A stretch of 7,105 nt of DNA from JANOQP01 sp044227705 (GCA_044227705.1 JBGAWE010000231.1:1-7105), one strand, 5' to 3'. Counted from the first letter of the stretch, positions 1 through 5,922 are shown. The notes: generated from the sequence alone by a model not told the origin. A program made the numbers and translations.

Positions 1-781
1 TGCAGCCGAAGGCCGAAGGCTCGTCGTTCCTGCCACCGTTGCCGCCGCCTGCGTAGTTGCCGCCGCCGCCGCCGCCCGAGTTGTGGTCGTTCCCCCCTCC
101 ACCTCCGGTGCTCATTGCGCCTTTCCCCGCTTCCTTGCCAGGTAATGTCTGGGCTATTCCCTCGCCCTTCATCGCGCCGCGCCAATTGTTCATGTCGTAG
201 AAATAGTCGCTCTGCGGGATGGCCCAGTTGCAGTTGTTGCCGCCGGGCGAGGTCGCCGCGCCGCCCCGGAAGCCGCAGCCGCTGGCCATGAGCGGGGCCT
301 TGAGCACGATTTTTTTGGCGGAGATGGCGAGCATGCCACCTGTCTGCCCGTCCCATTTTTGGGCGAAAAGGGTGTCGACGACCGTCGCCGAGTCGAACTT
401 CGGGTAGCTGACAAGCTGGACAGAGCCGCCCGCCAAGTTGAACTTGTTGACAAGGTTGTTCTTCAAAAAAATGCTCGACGGCGGGGTGATGGCCGCCACC
501 TCGTTTTCGTCGCAAGCTCCGATGAAGCCGAAGGTAGCAAAGGAGCCGAAGCTACTGTTGTTGCCCGAGTTGAGCGTCCCGTCTTGGGTCTGCCACAAGA
601 GCACCGCCCCGCCAACCTGAAAACCCGCCGTCGTCGAGACGGTCAGTTGCCCCGTGCAGGTATCGATGGCCGTAACTTTTGCGTAGCTGTTGATGATGCC
701 GGAGAGGTCTTGCGAGAAGGCTTTTTGCCCGAGAAGGAGAGAGAATAGGGCGGCCAGCGCGGCGCGGAAAAGATTTTTCAT
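1..781 (-). CDS. Secreted glycine-rich surface protein, N-terminal part (runs off left edge)
   Basis: Reading the minus strand from the ATG at 781 gives 260 codons without a stop up to the window edge, so the 3' part lies outside. The protein starts with a clear signal peptide: basic MKNLFR, a hydrophobic stretch to about residue 18, then AFS with likely cleavage after Ser23. The mature part opens with DLSGIINSYAKVTAIDTCTG, followed by a beta-rich domain to about residue 175 with TGQLTV, LLWQTQDG, NEVAAI and WDGQTGG segments. After that it becomes glycine-rich (residues 172-260, with runs such as STGGGGGNDHNSGGGGGG). This arrangement resembles large Bacteroidota cell-surface proteins that end in a type 9 secretion sorting domain or a gliding-motility-associated C-terminal domain; that end cannot be seen here. 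It is exported through Sec, and the signal peptide would be cut by the LepB encoded nearby. Four cysteines between residues 42 and 183 could form disulfides. The gene is divergent from rpsP. Its exact function is unknown. Confidence 0.85.
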   Translation of the reverse strand, partial: MKNLFRAALAALFSLLLGQKAFSQDLSGIINSYAKVTAIDTCTGQLTVSTTAGFQVGGAVLLWQTQDGTLNSGNNSSFGSFATFGFIGACDENEVAAITPPSSIFLKNNLVNKFNLAGGSVQLVSYPKFDSATVVDTLFAQKWDGQTGGMLAISAKKIVLKAPLMASGCGFRGGAATSPGGNNCNWAIPQSDYFYDMNNWRGAMKGEGIAQTLPGKEAGKGAMSTGGGGGNDHNSGGGGGGNYAGGGNGGRNDEPSAFGC

Positions 782-857
782 GCTTCGAAAAAAGTTTTTG
801 GCCAGTTCGGGGGGGTGAAAGAGGCGATTGTCGAGCTACCTTCGCGGCCGCTTTATG

Positions 858-897
858 CGCCCGGTGCTTGCGTGCAAGGTGGCCGGGCGGGATTTTT
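858..897 (+). promoter_or_regulatory. Hairpin plus T-run in the rpsP leader (attenuator-like or protein-binding)
   Basis: The outer stem CGCCCGG (858-864) pairs perfectly with CCGGGCG (883-889). Inside it, CTTG (867-870) pairs with CAAG (875-878) around a CGTG loop, with an asymmetric internal loop of TG against GTGG. Five T residues follow at 893-897, and the rpsP start codon lies 22 bases further on. A GC-rich stem followed by T residues just ahead of a ribosomal protein gene fits a transcription attenuator or an autoregulatory leader. It could also be a weak terminator. The pairing is seen; the role is inferred. Confidence 0.4.
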
Positions 898-919
898 CAT
901 CAAAAAATTCAACAACAAC

Positions 920-1528
920 ATGGCAGTCAAACTGCGCCTGCAACGCAAAGGACGCAAACAAGCGCCTTTTTACCACATCGTTGCCGCCGACGCTCGGTCC
1001 CCGCGAGACGGGAGGTTCATCGAGAAAATCGGCACGTACAACCCCCTCACCCAGCCCGCCACCATCTCCCTCAACGCGGACTCGGCCTACGAATGGCTCT
1101 CGAAGGGCGCCCAGCCCACCGACACCGTTCGCGCCATCCTGCGCTACAAGGGCGTCCTCTACCGCCGCCACCTCATGGAGGGCGTGAAGAAGGGCGCGCT
1201 CACCGTTGAGCAGGCCGAGGAGAAACTGGCCGCGTGGCTCTCCGTGAAGGAAGGCTCCGTCGAGGCCGCGGCGCAGAAGACCTACGCCGCCCGGCAGGCC
1301 CAACTGGTCGCCATCAATGGCAAGGTCCAGCCGAAGAAGGTGAAGGAGGTTCCGGCCCCCGTCGTCGAAGAGGCTGCCGCACAAGCCTTTGATGAGGTCG
1401 TCGAGCACGCGAGCGAGCAGGCCGTCGAGGAGGTGGTCGCCGCCGCCGAGCCGGTCGTTGAGGCAGCCGCCGAGGTCGTTGCCGAGGCGCCCGCTGCCGA
1501 GCCGACGGAAGCCGCCGCAGAGGCTTGA
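920..1528 (+). CDS. rpsP: Small ribosomal subunit protein bS16 with long C-terminal extension
   Basis: This 202-residue protein starts MAVKLRLQRKGRKQAPFYHI and continues with ADARSPRDGRFIEKIGTYNP, the signature of ribosomal protein bS16, a 30S assembly protein that binds 16S rRNA. The core occupies about residues 1-85, including RAILRYKGVLYRRHLM. E. coli S16 is about 82 residues; here a further roughly 115 residues follow. First comes a Lys/Glu-rich segment with GALTVEQAEEKL, then, from about residue 140, an Ala/Val/Glu/Pro tail ending EAAAEA. Long acidic tails on S16 are common in Bacteroidota. The ATG at 920 was chosen because the conserved N-terminus starts there. The reading frame stays open upstream to a GTG-type start at 815, but that extension is not S16-like. 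The bases before the ATG are A-rich (AACAACAAC) with no Shine-Dalgarno, as usual in this phylum. In many bacteria rimM follows rpsP; it does not here. Confidence 0.97.
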   Translation: MAVKLRLQRKGRKQAPFYHIVAADARSPRDGRFIEKIGTYNPLTQPATISLNADSAYEWLSKGAQPTDTVRAILRYKGVLYRRHLMEGVKKGALTVEQAEEKLAAWLSVKEGSVEAAAQKTYAARQAQLVAINGKVQPKKVKEVPAPVVEEAAAQAFDEVVEHASEQAVEEVVAAAEPVVEAAAEVVAEAPAAEPTEAAAEA

Positions 1529-1596
1529 AAAAAATTATCGGAGGAAGTTCCGGGGCGTTCTACATTCGCCACTGTTTCCTAATTGTTTGTTTGTCG

Positions 1597-1654
1597 AACC
1601 TGGCAGGGCCTTTGTTGCGCTGCCAGGTTTCGATTTATTTAAGGGCCTTTTTTT
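1597..1654 (+). terminator. Inverted repeat with downstream T-run after rpsP (possible terminator)
   Basis: AACCTGGCAG (1597-1606) and CTGCCAGGTT (1620-1629) form a perfect 10-bp stem with a 13-base loop. A run of seven T residues (1648-1654) follows, but 18 bases after the stem, so this is not a textbook intrinsic terminator. The octamer GGGCCTTT occurs both in the loop region (1606-1613) and directly at the T-run (1643-1650), which would allow alternative pairings through the palindromic GGCC. It lies 68 bases after the rpsP stop and 53 bases before the next start. It may end the rpsP transcript or act in the leader of the downstream gene. Confidence 0.45.
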
Positions 1655-1682
1655 GAGCAAAAACCTGTAAATCAGACCGAAA

Positions 1683-3077
1683 ATGTTGAAGTTAGAAGAC
1701 CGCTACGCCCAGCACCTCGATGCCATCGCGCAGCATATCCAGGCCTCCGACATCCTCGCACAGTATCTCGAAGAAGAGGACGAGGAGCTTTACAAAAATC
1801 TCGCGCAGGCCTACGAGCCGGCCATCTCCGATGCGCACCACCTCGTCAGCGCGGAGGCACCGCTGCAGCTCGAGGCGTTCGAGCGTCGGCTGCTCGAGGC
1901 AGATTTTGAGGGGCTTTACCTGCCGCGCGTCCTCGGCTGGTCGGTGCTGCGCGGGGAGATCAGCCCGCAGTTCAAGTACGTCCGGCCGAACGACCACTTC
2001 AAGCAGGTGCTCCTCGCCATCTGCAACTCGGCCAACTTCGAGCAGCTCAAAAAGCGCATCGGCCAGACCATCCAGATCGGCTTCATGCTCTCGTCGGACA
2101 TATGGATCACGAGCCTCATGTCGCTCATCGACAACAAGCGCATCCGCTTCTTCCTCCAGAGCCAGAAGCTCGACAAGTACCGCGACCAGAAGGACCGCGA
2201 AATCGCCTACAACCGCTACGCCAACCAGTTCCGCAACGAAATCTACTTCTCGGCCGACTTCCCGACAGGGCTGGGCGAGATGAAGGCCGGCTGGTCGGCG
2301 TTGCGCCAGTTCATCGTCAAGCGCATCGAAAAGGGGGTGGACAACACCTCGCTCGTCCCGAAAATCCGGGCCTTCATCACCAACCCGGACTTTCACTGCA
2401 CCGACGAGCAGCAGGAGATGCTCTCGCTGTTCGCCAATTTCTTCGACCACGACGATGATGAGCTGGCCGAACTCAAAAAGGTCTTCAACTCGGCGCGGAA
2501 GGAGATGCCGCGCTTCGTCGAGAAGTTCTTCACCTTCCAACTCGAGCTTTACAAAGCAGGCCTGCCGCTCGGCGAGGAGAGCGACCGCCGCGTGTCGGCC
2601 ATACTCGACAAGAAGATCGCCGACAAGCTGACGGAGTTCTACAGCCTCGCCGACGAAATCCACACGAAGGGCTACGTCTCGCCCGACGTTATCGAGTCGG
2701 TCAAGTCCTATTACCTCGGGCACGAGGGGCTTTCTGTCGAGAACGAGAACCTGCGGCAGCTCGTCCTCAAGTATTTCCTCCGCCTCATCGAGGGCCTGCG
2801 CTCGGCCGACTACGGCGACTATTTCGAGAGCTGGAAAATCTTCCAGCTCTACATGACGCTGTTCGCCAACCAGCACTTCAACCAGAGCATCGAGAAGGTG
2901 TCGATGAAGTTCGTCGCGGGCCTGCTGAAACGCTTCACCGACAAGCGCAGCAAGGACTACCAGGACATCAAGAAGTTCGTCGCCTACAACTTCACGGAGG
3001 CGGGCTTTCTGGACGAGAAAGAGGTGGTCGAGATGTTCAAGACCCGTCGGAAGCGGCGGGCGGCAGGGGCGAATTGA
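1683..3077 (+). CDS. Unrecognised 464-aa, probably all-helical cytoplasmic protein
   Basis: I do not recognise a named family. The ORF is long, complete and rich in G/C third positions like its neighbours, and the protein composition is that of a normal soluble protein. It has no signal peptide and no clear membrane segment. It begins MLKLEDRYAQHLDAIAQHIQ; residues 30-36 are a short acidic run (EEEDEEL). The middle (about residues 78-210) looks most constrained, with LPRVLGWSVLRGEISP, YVRPNDHFKQVLLAICN, LIDNKRIRFFLQSQKLDKYR and a Phe/Tyr-rich FRNEIYFSADFPTG. The rest is amphipathic helices rich in Lys, Glu, Phe and Leu, suggesting a helical-repeat or scaffold-like fold. It ends in a basic tail (KTRRKRRAAGAN). 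The ATG at 1683 is preceded by A-rich sequence (CAGACCGAAA) without a Shine-Dalgarno. It sits between rpsP and lepB in the same direction, but with spacers of 154 and 84 bp, so co-transcription is uncertain. It is probably a lineage-restricted conserved hypothetical. Confidence 0.88.
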   Translation: MLKLEDRYAQHLDAIAQHIQASDILAQYLEEEDEELYKNLAQAYEPAISDAHHLVSAEAPLQLEAFERRLLEADFEGLYLPRVLGWSVLRGEISPQFKYVRPNDHFKQVLLAICNSANFEQLKKRIGQTIQIGFMLSSDIWITSLMSLIDNKRIRFFLQSQKLDKYRDQKDREIAYNRYANQFRNEIYFSADFPTGLGEMKAGWSALRQFIVKRIEKGVDNTSLVPKIRAFITNPDFHCTDEQQEMLSLFANFFDHDDDELAELKKVFNSARKEMPRFVEKFFTFQLELYKAGLPLGEESDRRVSAILDKKIADKLTEFYSLADEIHTKGYVSPDVIESVKSYYLGHEGLSVENENLRQLVLKYFLRLIEGLRSADYGDYFESWKIFQLYMTLFANQHFNQSIEKVSMKFVAGLLKRFTDKRSKDYQDIKKFVAYNFTEAGFLDEKEVVEMFKTRRKRRAAGAN

Positions 3078-3124
3078 TTGGTTTTGTAAGAAATCAAACC
3101 CGCCCGCAACCAACCCTCCCGACA

Positions 3125-3154
3125 ATTCCGCATTCCGAATTCAGCATTCCGCAT
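3125..3154. repeat. Four tandem ATTCCGN heptamers upstream of lepB
   Basis: The spacer before lepB contains four contiguous 7-bp units: ATTCCGC (3125), ATTCCGA (3132), ATTCAGC (3139) and ATTCCGC (3146), followed by a partial AT. Only the third unit has a mismatch in the core. The array ends 7 bases before the lepB ATG. It could be a simple microsatellite or a spaced set of protein-binding sites; I see no evidence to decide. Confidence 0.7.
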
Positions 3155-3161
3155 ACCAAAC

Positions 3162-4775
3162 ATGAGCGTCCTGATTTTCCTCCTCGTCTCCTACCTGCTG
3201 ACCTGTTTCACCCTCGCCCCGCTGTTCAAAAAGGCGGGCGTCGAGCCGTCGAAGGCGTGGGTGCCGGGCGTCAACTTCTCCGAGTGGGCCAAGCTCATAG
3301 GCCGCAAGCCGAGCTACGCGCTTTGGATGCTCTTCCCGGTCGTCAACTTTTTCATCTGGTGCGGCATGGCGGTCGACCTCGTCCGGTCTTTCGGAAAACT
3401 CGGCTTCGCCGATGAGGCTTGGGCCGTCATCTGGGCGCCCTTCGCCTTTTGGAAGACCGACAAATCGGGGGCGAATTACAACGGCCCCATTCTTCATCAA
3501 GAGGCCGCATATCAGGCCCAAATCGAGGAGGCCGCCGCCAAAAAGGACACCCGCGCGCTCGAAAAACTCGTGAAAAACAGTCCGTACAAAAAGGGCGTCG
3601 TGCGGGAGTGGACGGAGGCACTGGTCTTCGCTGTGTTCGCCGCGTCGTTCATCCGGATGTTTCTGATTGAGGCATACGTCATCCCGACGTCGTCGATGGA
3701 GGGGTCGCTCTTGGTCGGCGATTTCCTTTTCGTCTCGAAAGCAAACTATGGCATCCGCCTGCCGATGACGGTGGCCCAACTGCCCCTCGTCCACAACCAG
3801 ATGCCGCTGCTGGGCTGCGAGTCTTATCTCAAAAAGCCCTCGCTCGGCTATCACCGCCTGCCCGCTTTTGAAAAAATCGACCGCATGGAGCCGGTCGTGT
3901 TCAACTTCCCGGAGGGCGACTCGGTCTACGTCACCCCCGGCCGGACGTATTCGCAGATGGACCTCTGGGGCCTCGAAAAGAGCCGCGACCCGCGCTTCGC
4001 CGACGACATCCAGATGATGAAGCGCGCCGGGCTGGTCACGCGCCCCGTCGACAAGAAGGACCACTACATCAAGCGATGCGTCGGCCTGCCCGGCGACAGC
4101 CTATCGGTGCGCAACGGGCAGCTCTACGTCAACGGCACGGCCGCGCCCAACCCGCCGGGCGTGCAGTCGAGCTACCAGGTCTCGCCGGAAGTGGGCTACA
4201 AGTTTTTGGAAAACCTCGGGGTGAACATGAACGACATCAGCCTGCAGGCGCGGGTGTTCAACCTCAACCAGTCGCAGGTGGCGAAAATCAACGCGCTGGG
4301 CGGCGGAGCGAAAGTGGTCCCGTTCCCGCTGCCGAACAGCCACCCGTTCAGCATCTTCCCAAAGGACACGAGCATCACGAAGACGTGGACGATGGACAAC
4401 TTCGGCCCCATCTACATCCCGAAAGCCGGGGCGACGGTCAAAATCTCGCCCTCAAACATCGCTTTCTATGCCCGCGTCATCCACCATTACGAGGGCAACG
4501 AACTGGCCGTGCGCGGCGGCAAAATCTTCATCAACGGCGCAGAGGCCACCGAGTACACCTTTAAACAGGACTACTACTGGATGATGGGCGACAACCGGCA
4601 CAATTCGGAGGACAGCCGCGTCTGGGGCTACGTCCCCGAGGACCATATCGTGGGCAAGCCGCTCTTCGTCTGGATGTCGGTGCGCGCGCCCGAGACCTAT
4701 GCCGACCGCAAAGGGCCAGGCCTGCTCAAGCGCATCCGCTGGGGGCGGATTTTCAGCGGGGCGGCGAAGAATTGA
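3162..4775 (+). CDS. lepB: Signal peptidase I (leader peptidase), long Bacteroidota form
   Basis: This 537-residue membrane protease removes signal peptides from Sec-exported preproteins at the outer face of the inner membrane. All family S26 motifs are present. Box B is IPTSSMEGSLLVGDFLFVSK, with the catalytic Ser178 just before Met179. Box D is HYIKRCVGLPGDSL, with the general-base Lys304. Box E is MMGDNRHNSEDSR (475-487), followed by VWGYVPEDHIVGK. The region before the catalytic part is unusual compared with E. coli LepB. Residues 1-100 form a separate membrane domain with hydrophobic stretches near 1-22, 52-72 and 82-97, plus AGVEPSKAWVPGVNFSEWAKLIGRKP, like the DUF5684-type domain on other Bacteroidota signal peptidases. 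A charged linker and a further membrane anchor (about 151-170) follow. A large insertion of about 160 residues separates boxes D and E, so the protein is much longer than the 324-residue E. coli enzyme. The ATG at 3162 starts directly with the first membrane helix. A strong terminator follows 26 bases after the stop. Confidence 0.96.
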   Translation: MSVLIFLLVSYLLTCFTLAPLFKKAGVEPSKAWVPGVNFSEWAKLIGRKPSYALWMLFPVVNFFIWCGMAVDLVRSFGKLGFADEAWAVIWAPFAFWKTDKSGANYNGPILHQEAAYQAQIEEAAAKKDTRALEKLVKNSPYKKGVVREWTEALVFAVFAASFIRMFLIEAYVIPTSSMEGSLLVGDFLFVSKANYGIRLPMTVAQLPLVHNQMPLLGCESYLKKPSLGYHRLPAFEKIDRMEPVVFNFPEGDSVYVTPGRTYSQMDLWGLEKSRDPRFADDIQMMKRAGLVTRPVDKKDHYIKRCVGLPGDSLSVRNGQLYVNGTAAPNPPGVQSSYQVSPEVGYKFLENLGVNMNDISLQARVFNLNQSQVAKINALGGGAKVVPFPLPNSHPFSIFPKDTSITKTWTMDNFGPIYIPKAGATVKISPSNIAFYARVIHHYEGNELAVRGGKIFINGAEATEYTFKQDYYWMMGDNRHNSEDSRVWGYVPEDHIVGKPLFVWMSVRAPETYADRKGPGLLKRIRWGRIFSGAAKN

Positions 4776-4801
4776 GGTTCTTTTTTCACGCCACCACCTC
4801 A

Positions 4802-4845
4802 AAAGAAAAAACCACCCATCGCTATCGATGGGTGGTTTTTTCTTT
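4802..4845. terminator. Perfect bidirectional intrinsic terminator between lepB and the convergent small gene
   Basis: The left arm (4802-4821) and right arm (4826-4845) are perfect complements over 20 bp, with the four-base loop CTAT. The central stem is CCACCCATCG/CGATGGGTGG. On the plus strand it is followed by TTTTTTCTTT, and the A-rich left flank (AAAGAAAAAA) gives the same T-tract on the minus strand. It therefore fits Rho-independent termination in both directions: 26 bases after the lepB stop and 27 bases after the stop of the minus-strand ORF at 4873. Confidence 0.93.
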
Positions 4846-4872
4846 CAACACCGAGGCCGGCGACGGTCGAAA

Positions 4873-5085
4873 TCACTGCGGAGCGACCTGTCCACAGGAA
4901 CTCTTCAAGTCGAAGAGGATGACTGGCGAATAGACCCCACCACCCTTGACATCCCCCAAATAACCAGAGGAGAGGGCGTCGGATTTGAACTTGTCAAGCG
5001 ACGAGCCAGCGTTCATTGCCGGTTCGGGCGCGGGCTGCGGATGGGTTTGCGGAGCCTCCGCTTGGTAGTTTCTCTCTGAATTCAC
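4873..5085 (-). CDS. Small protein; candidate double-glycine-leader peptide precursor
   Basis: The minus strand encodes 70 residues from a GTG at 5085, or 47 from an internal ATG at 5016 (Met24). I do not recognise a specific family. The N-terminal 23 residues are Pro/Gln/Glu-rich (EAPQTHPQPAPEPA). Then comes SSLDKFKSDALSSGYLGDVKGGG, which resembles the leader pattern of Bacteroidota natural-product precursors: an L-x-K-F-K element, a Leu-rich spacer and a Lys-Gly-Gly junction. After Gly50 a 20-residue tail, VYSPVILFDLKSSCGQVAPQ, holds the only Cys and would be the mature peptide if this reading is right. Codons are less G/C-biased at third positions (TAT, TTG, GGT, TGT) than in neighbouring genes. 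A promoter-like TACCTTTG lies 61 bases upstream, and a strong terminator lies 27 bases downstream. The GTG is favoured because the sequence before it is A/T-rich, while that before the ATG is GC-rich. No maturation enzyme or C39 peptidase is seen nearby, so the precursor role is inference; it could simply be a small hypothetical protein. Confidence 0.6.
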   Translation of the reverse strand: MNSERNYQAEAPQTHPQPAPEPAMNAGSSLDKFKSDALSSGYLGDVKGGGVYSPVILFDLKSSCGQVAPQ

Positions 5086-5145
5086 GGTTGAGAAAATTTG
5101 AAAGGTGAAAGAATGACCGTGAGGCGGATGAGTAGTTTAGTCGGC

Positions 5146-5177
5146 CAAAGGTAGCCAGCCCCCTGAACGAGGCGCAA
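5146..5177 (-). promoter_or_regulatory. Bacteroidota-type promoter for the small minus-strand gene
   Basis: On the minus strand TACCTTTG (5153 to 5146) matches the Bacteroidota -7 consensus TAnnTTTG exactly. A TTG (5177 to 5175) lies 21 bases upstream, close to the usual -33 spacing. Transcription would start near 5140, giving a leader of about 55 bases before the GTG at 5085. The box lies 118 bases beyond the pnuC stop, outside that gene. Confidence 0.55.
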
Positions 5178-5270
5178 TGGGAGGGACTGTTTTTTGTCGG
5201 ATATGTGGCAAATGGCGGGCATCGTTGGACGAATCGCGGCGCGGAAAAGGGCTGGCTTGAATTTTTTCGA

Positions 5271-5852
5271 TCATGCCTCGCCTGCGCCTACCGCGCCGAG
5301 CAGACGCGATTTTTTCAGCCATTCGAGCCAGCCCGCGACGGCCATCCCTAGGAAGACCGTGTAAAGCCCGGCCATCCAAAACAGCCCGCGAGACAGGAGC
5401 ATCGGGACGTAGAGCACATCGACCAGAAGCCAGACGGGCCAGTTTTCCAAAAAGCGGAGGTTCATCAAAAACTGCGCGGCGACGCTGGCCGCCGTCGTGA
5501 AACCGTCGAGCCAGGGGAGTGGCGAGTCGGTGTTCTCTCTCAAAAAAAAGCCGAGCGCGGCGGTGCCGAGGGCCGTCCCGACAACGGTCAGGAGCCAGCC
5601 GCGCGGCGTGAGGCGACGGACGGCGATGCGCTCGTCGACGGCCTTTTCGCTCTGTTTCCATGCCAGCCAGCCGTGAACCTGCATCGCGCCGAAAAAGAGC
5701 TGGAGCGCCATGTCGCCATAAAGTTTACCCGAAAAAAGGACCGGCACGGCCAGCAAGACCCCGGCCAGCCCCGTCGGAAAGGCGAGGATGTTGCGCCGGA
5801 CGACGAGCCAGACGGACACGCCCTGCAAGACTGCGCTGATGAACTCTACCAT
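5271..5852 (-). CDS. pnuC: PnuC-family vitamin transporter (probable nicotinamide riboside/mononucleotide uptake)
   Basis: The 193-residue product from the ATG at 5852 is a polytopic membrane protein of normal PnuC length. Characteristic segments are NILAFPTGLAGVLL (about 21-34), KLYGDMALQLFFGAMQVHGW followed by LAWKQ (43-67), and FLENWPVWLLVDVLYVP (134-150) with LYTVFLGMAVAGWLEWLKK near the end. These match the SWEET-like PnuC fold, which facilitates diffusion of a vitamin that is then trapped by phosphorylation. The likely substrate is nicotinamide riboside for NAD synthesis. Related PnuT/PnuX proteins carry thiamine or riboflavin, and the substrate cannot be fixed from sequence alone; no NadR, thiamine kinase or TPP riboswitch is visible here. 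The reading frame stays open further upstream, but only antisense to the ABC transporter gene, so the ATG at 5852 is the real start. The gene is divergent from that transporter across 93 bp. Confidence 0.9.
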   Translation of the reverse strand: MVEFISAVLQGVSVWLVVRRNILAFPTGLAGVLLAVPVLFSGKLYGDMALQLFFGAMQVHGWLAWKQSEKAVDERIAVRRLTPRGWLLTVVGTALGTAALGFFLRENTDSPLPWLDGFTTAASVAAQFLMNLRFLENWPVWLLVDVLYVPMLLSRGLFWMAGLYTVFLGMAVAGWLEWLKKSRLLGAVGAGEA

Positions 5853-5866
5853 CGTTTTGTGGACTG

Positions 5867-5884
5867 ATGCCCGGCTTCGGGCAT
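5867..5884. repeat. Small inverted repeat in the pnuC leader
   Basis: ATGCCCG (5867-5873) and CGGGCAT (5878-5884) form a perfect 7-bp stem with the loop GCTT. It lies 14 bases ahead of the pnuC ATG on the minus strand, where it could affect translation initiation. On the plus strand it is followed by TTGATTTTTT, which looks like a short terminator against read-through. It is too short to match any known pnuC riboswitch that I can verify. Confidence 0.5.
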
Positions 5885-5891
5885 TTGATTT

Positions 5892-5920
5892 TTTGAAGCC
5901 TGAAGGCCGCGTCAACTTTG
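5892..5920 (+). promoter_or_regulatory. Possible promoter of the ABC exporter gene
   Basis: CAACTTTG (5913-5920) differs at one base from the Bacteroidota -7 box TAnnTTTG. A TTTG (5892-5895) lies 17 bases upstream as a -33 candidate, at the short end of the usual spacing. The start codon is 25 bases downstream. It is a weak call based on motif and position only. Confidence 0.35.
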
Positions 5921-5922
5921 TG

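Noticed and set aside
837..844. TACCTTCG upstream of rpsP as a -7 promoter box
   Set aside because: It has one mismatch to TAnnTTTG and no TTG at the right distance upstream, so support is too weak for a promoter call.
815..919. N-terminal extension of rpsP by 35 residues from an upstream start
   Set aside because: The extension covers the leader hairpin and is not S16-like. The conserved MAVKLRL start is at 920.
3056..3107. Long-range pairing GCGGGCGG with CCGCCCGC across the end of the 464-aa gene
   Set aside because: The loop is 36 bases with no T-run after the stem. Such pairings are expected by chance in GC-rich DNA.
1692..3125. Long minus-strand open frame (about 477 codons) opposite the 464-aa gene
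   Set aside because: It is antisense to a frame with better protein character. Its translation is Val/Leu/Glu/Asp-skewed, with repeated EEL/VLV strings typical of the complement of GC-rich codons.
3141..4064. Minus-strand open frame of about 307 codons opposite lepB
   Set aside because: It is a shadow of the lepB codon pattern, with no recognisable motifs and an Arg/Asp/His-rich composition.
5137..5661. Minus-strand 174-codon frame overlapping pnuC
   Set aside because: It is a different frame within pnuC, with an Arg-rich translation, and it covers the promoter-like box of the small gene. No evidence supports coding.
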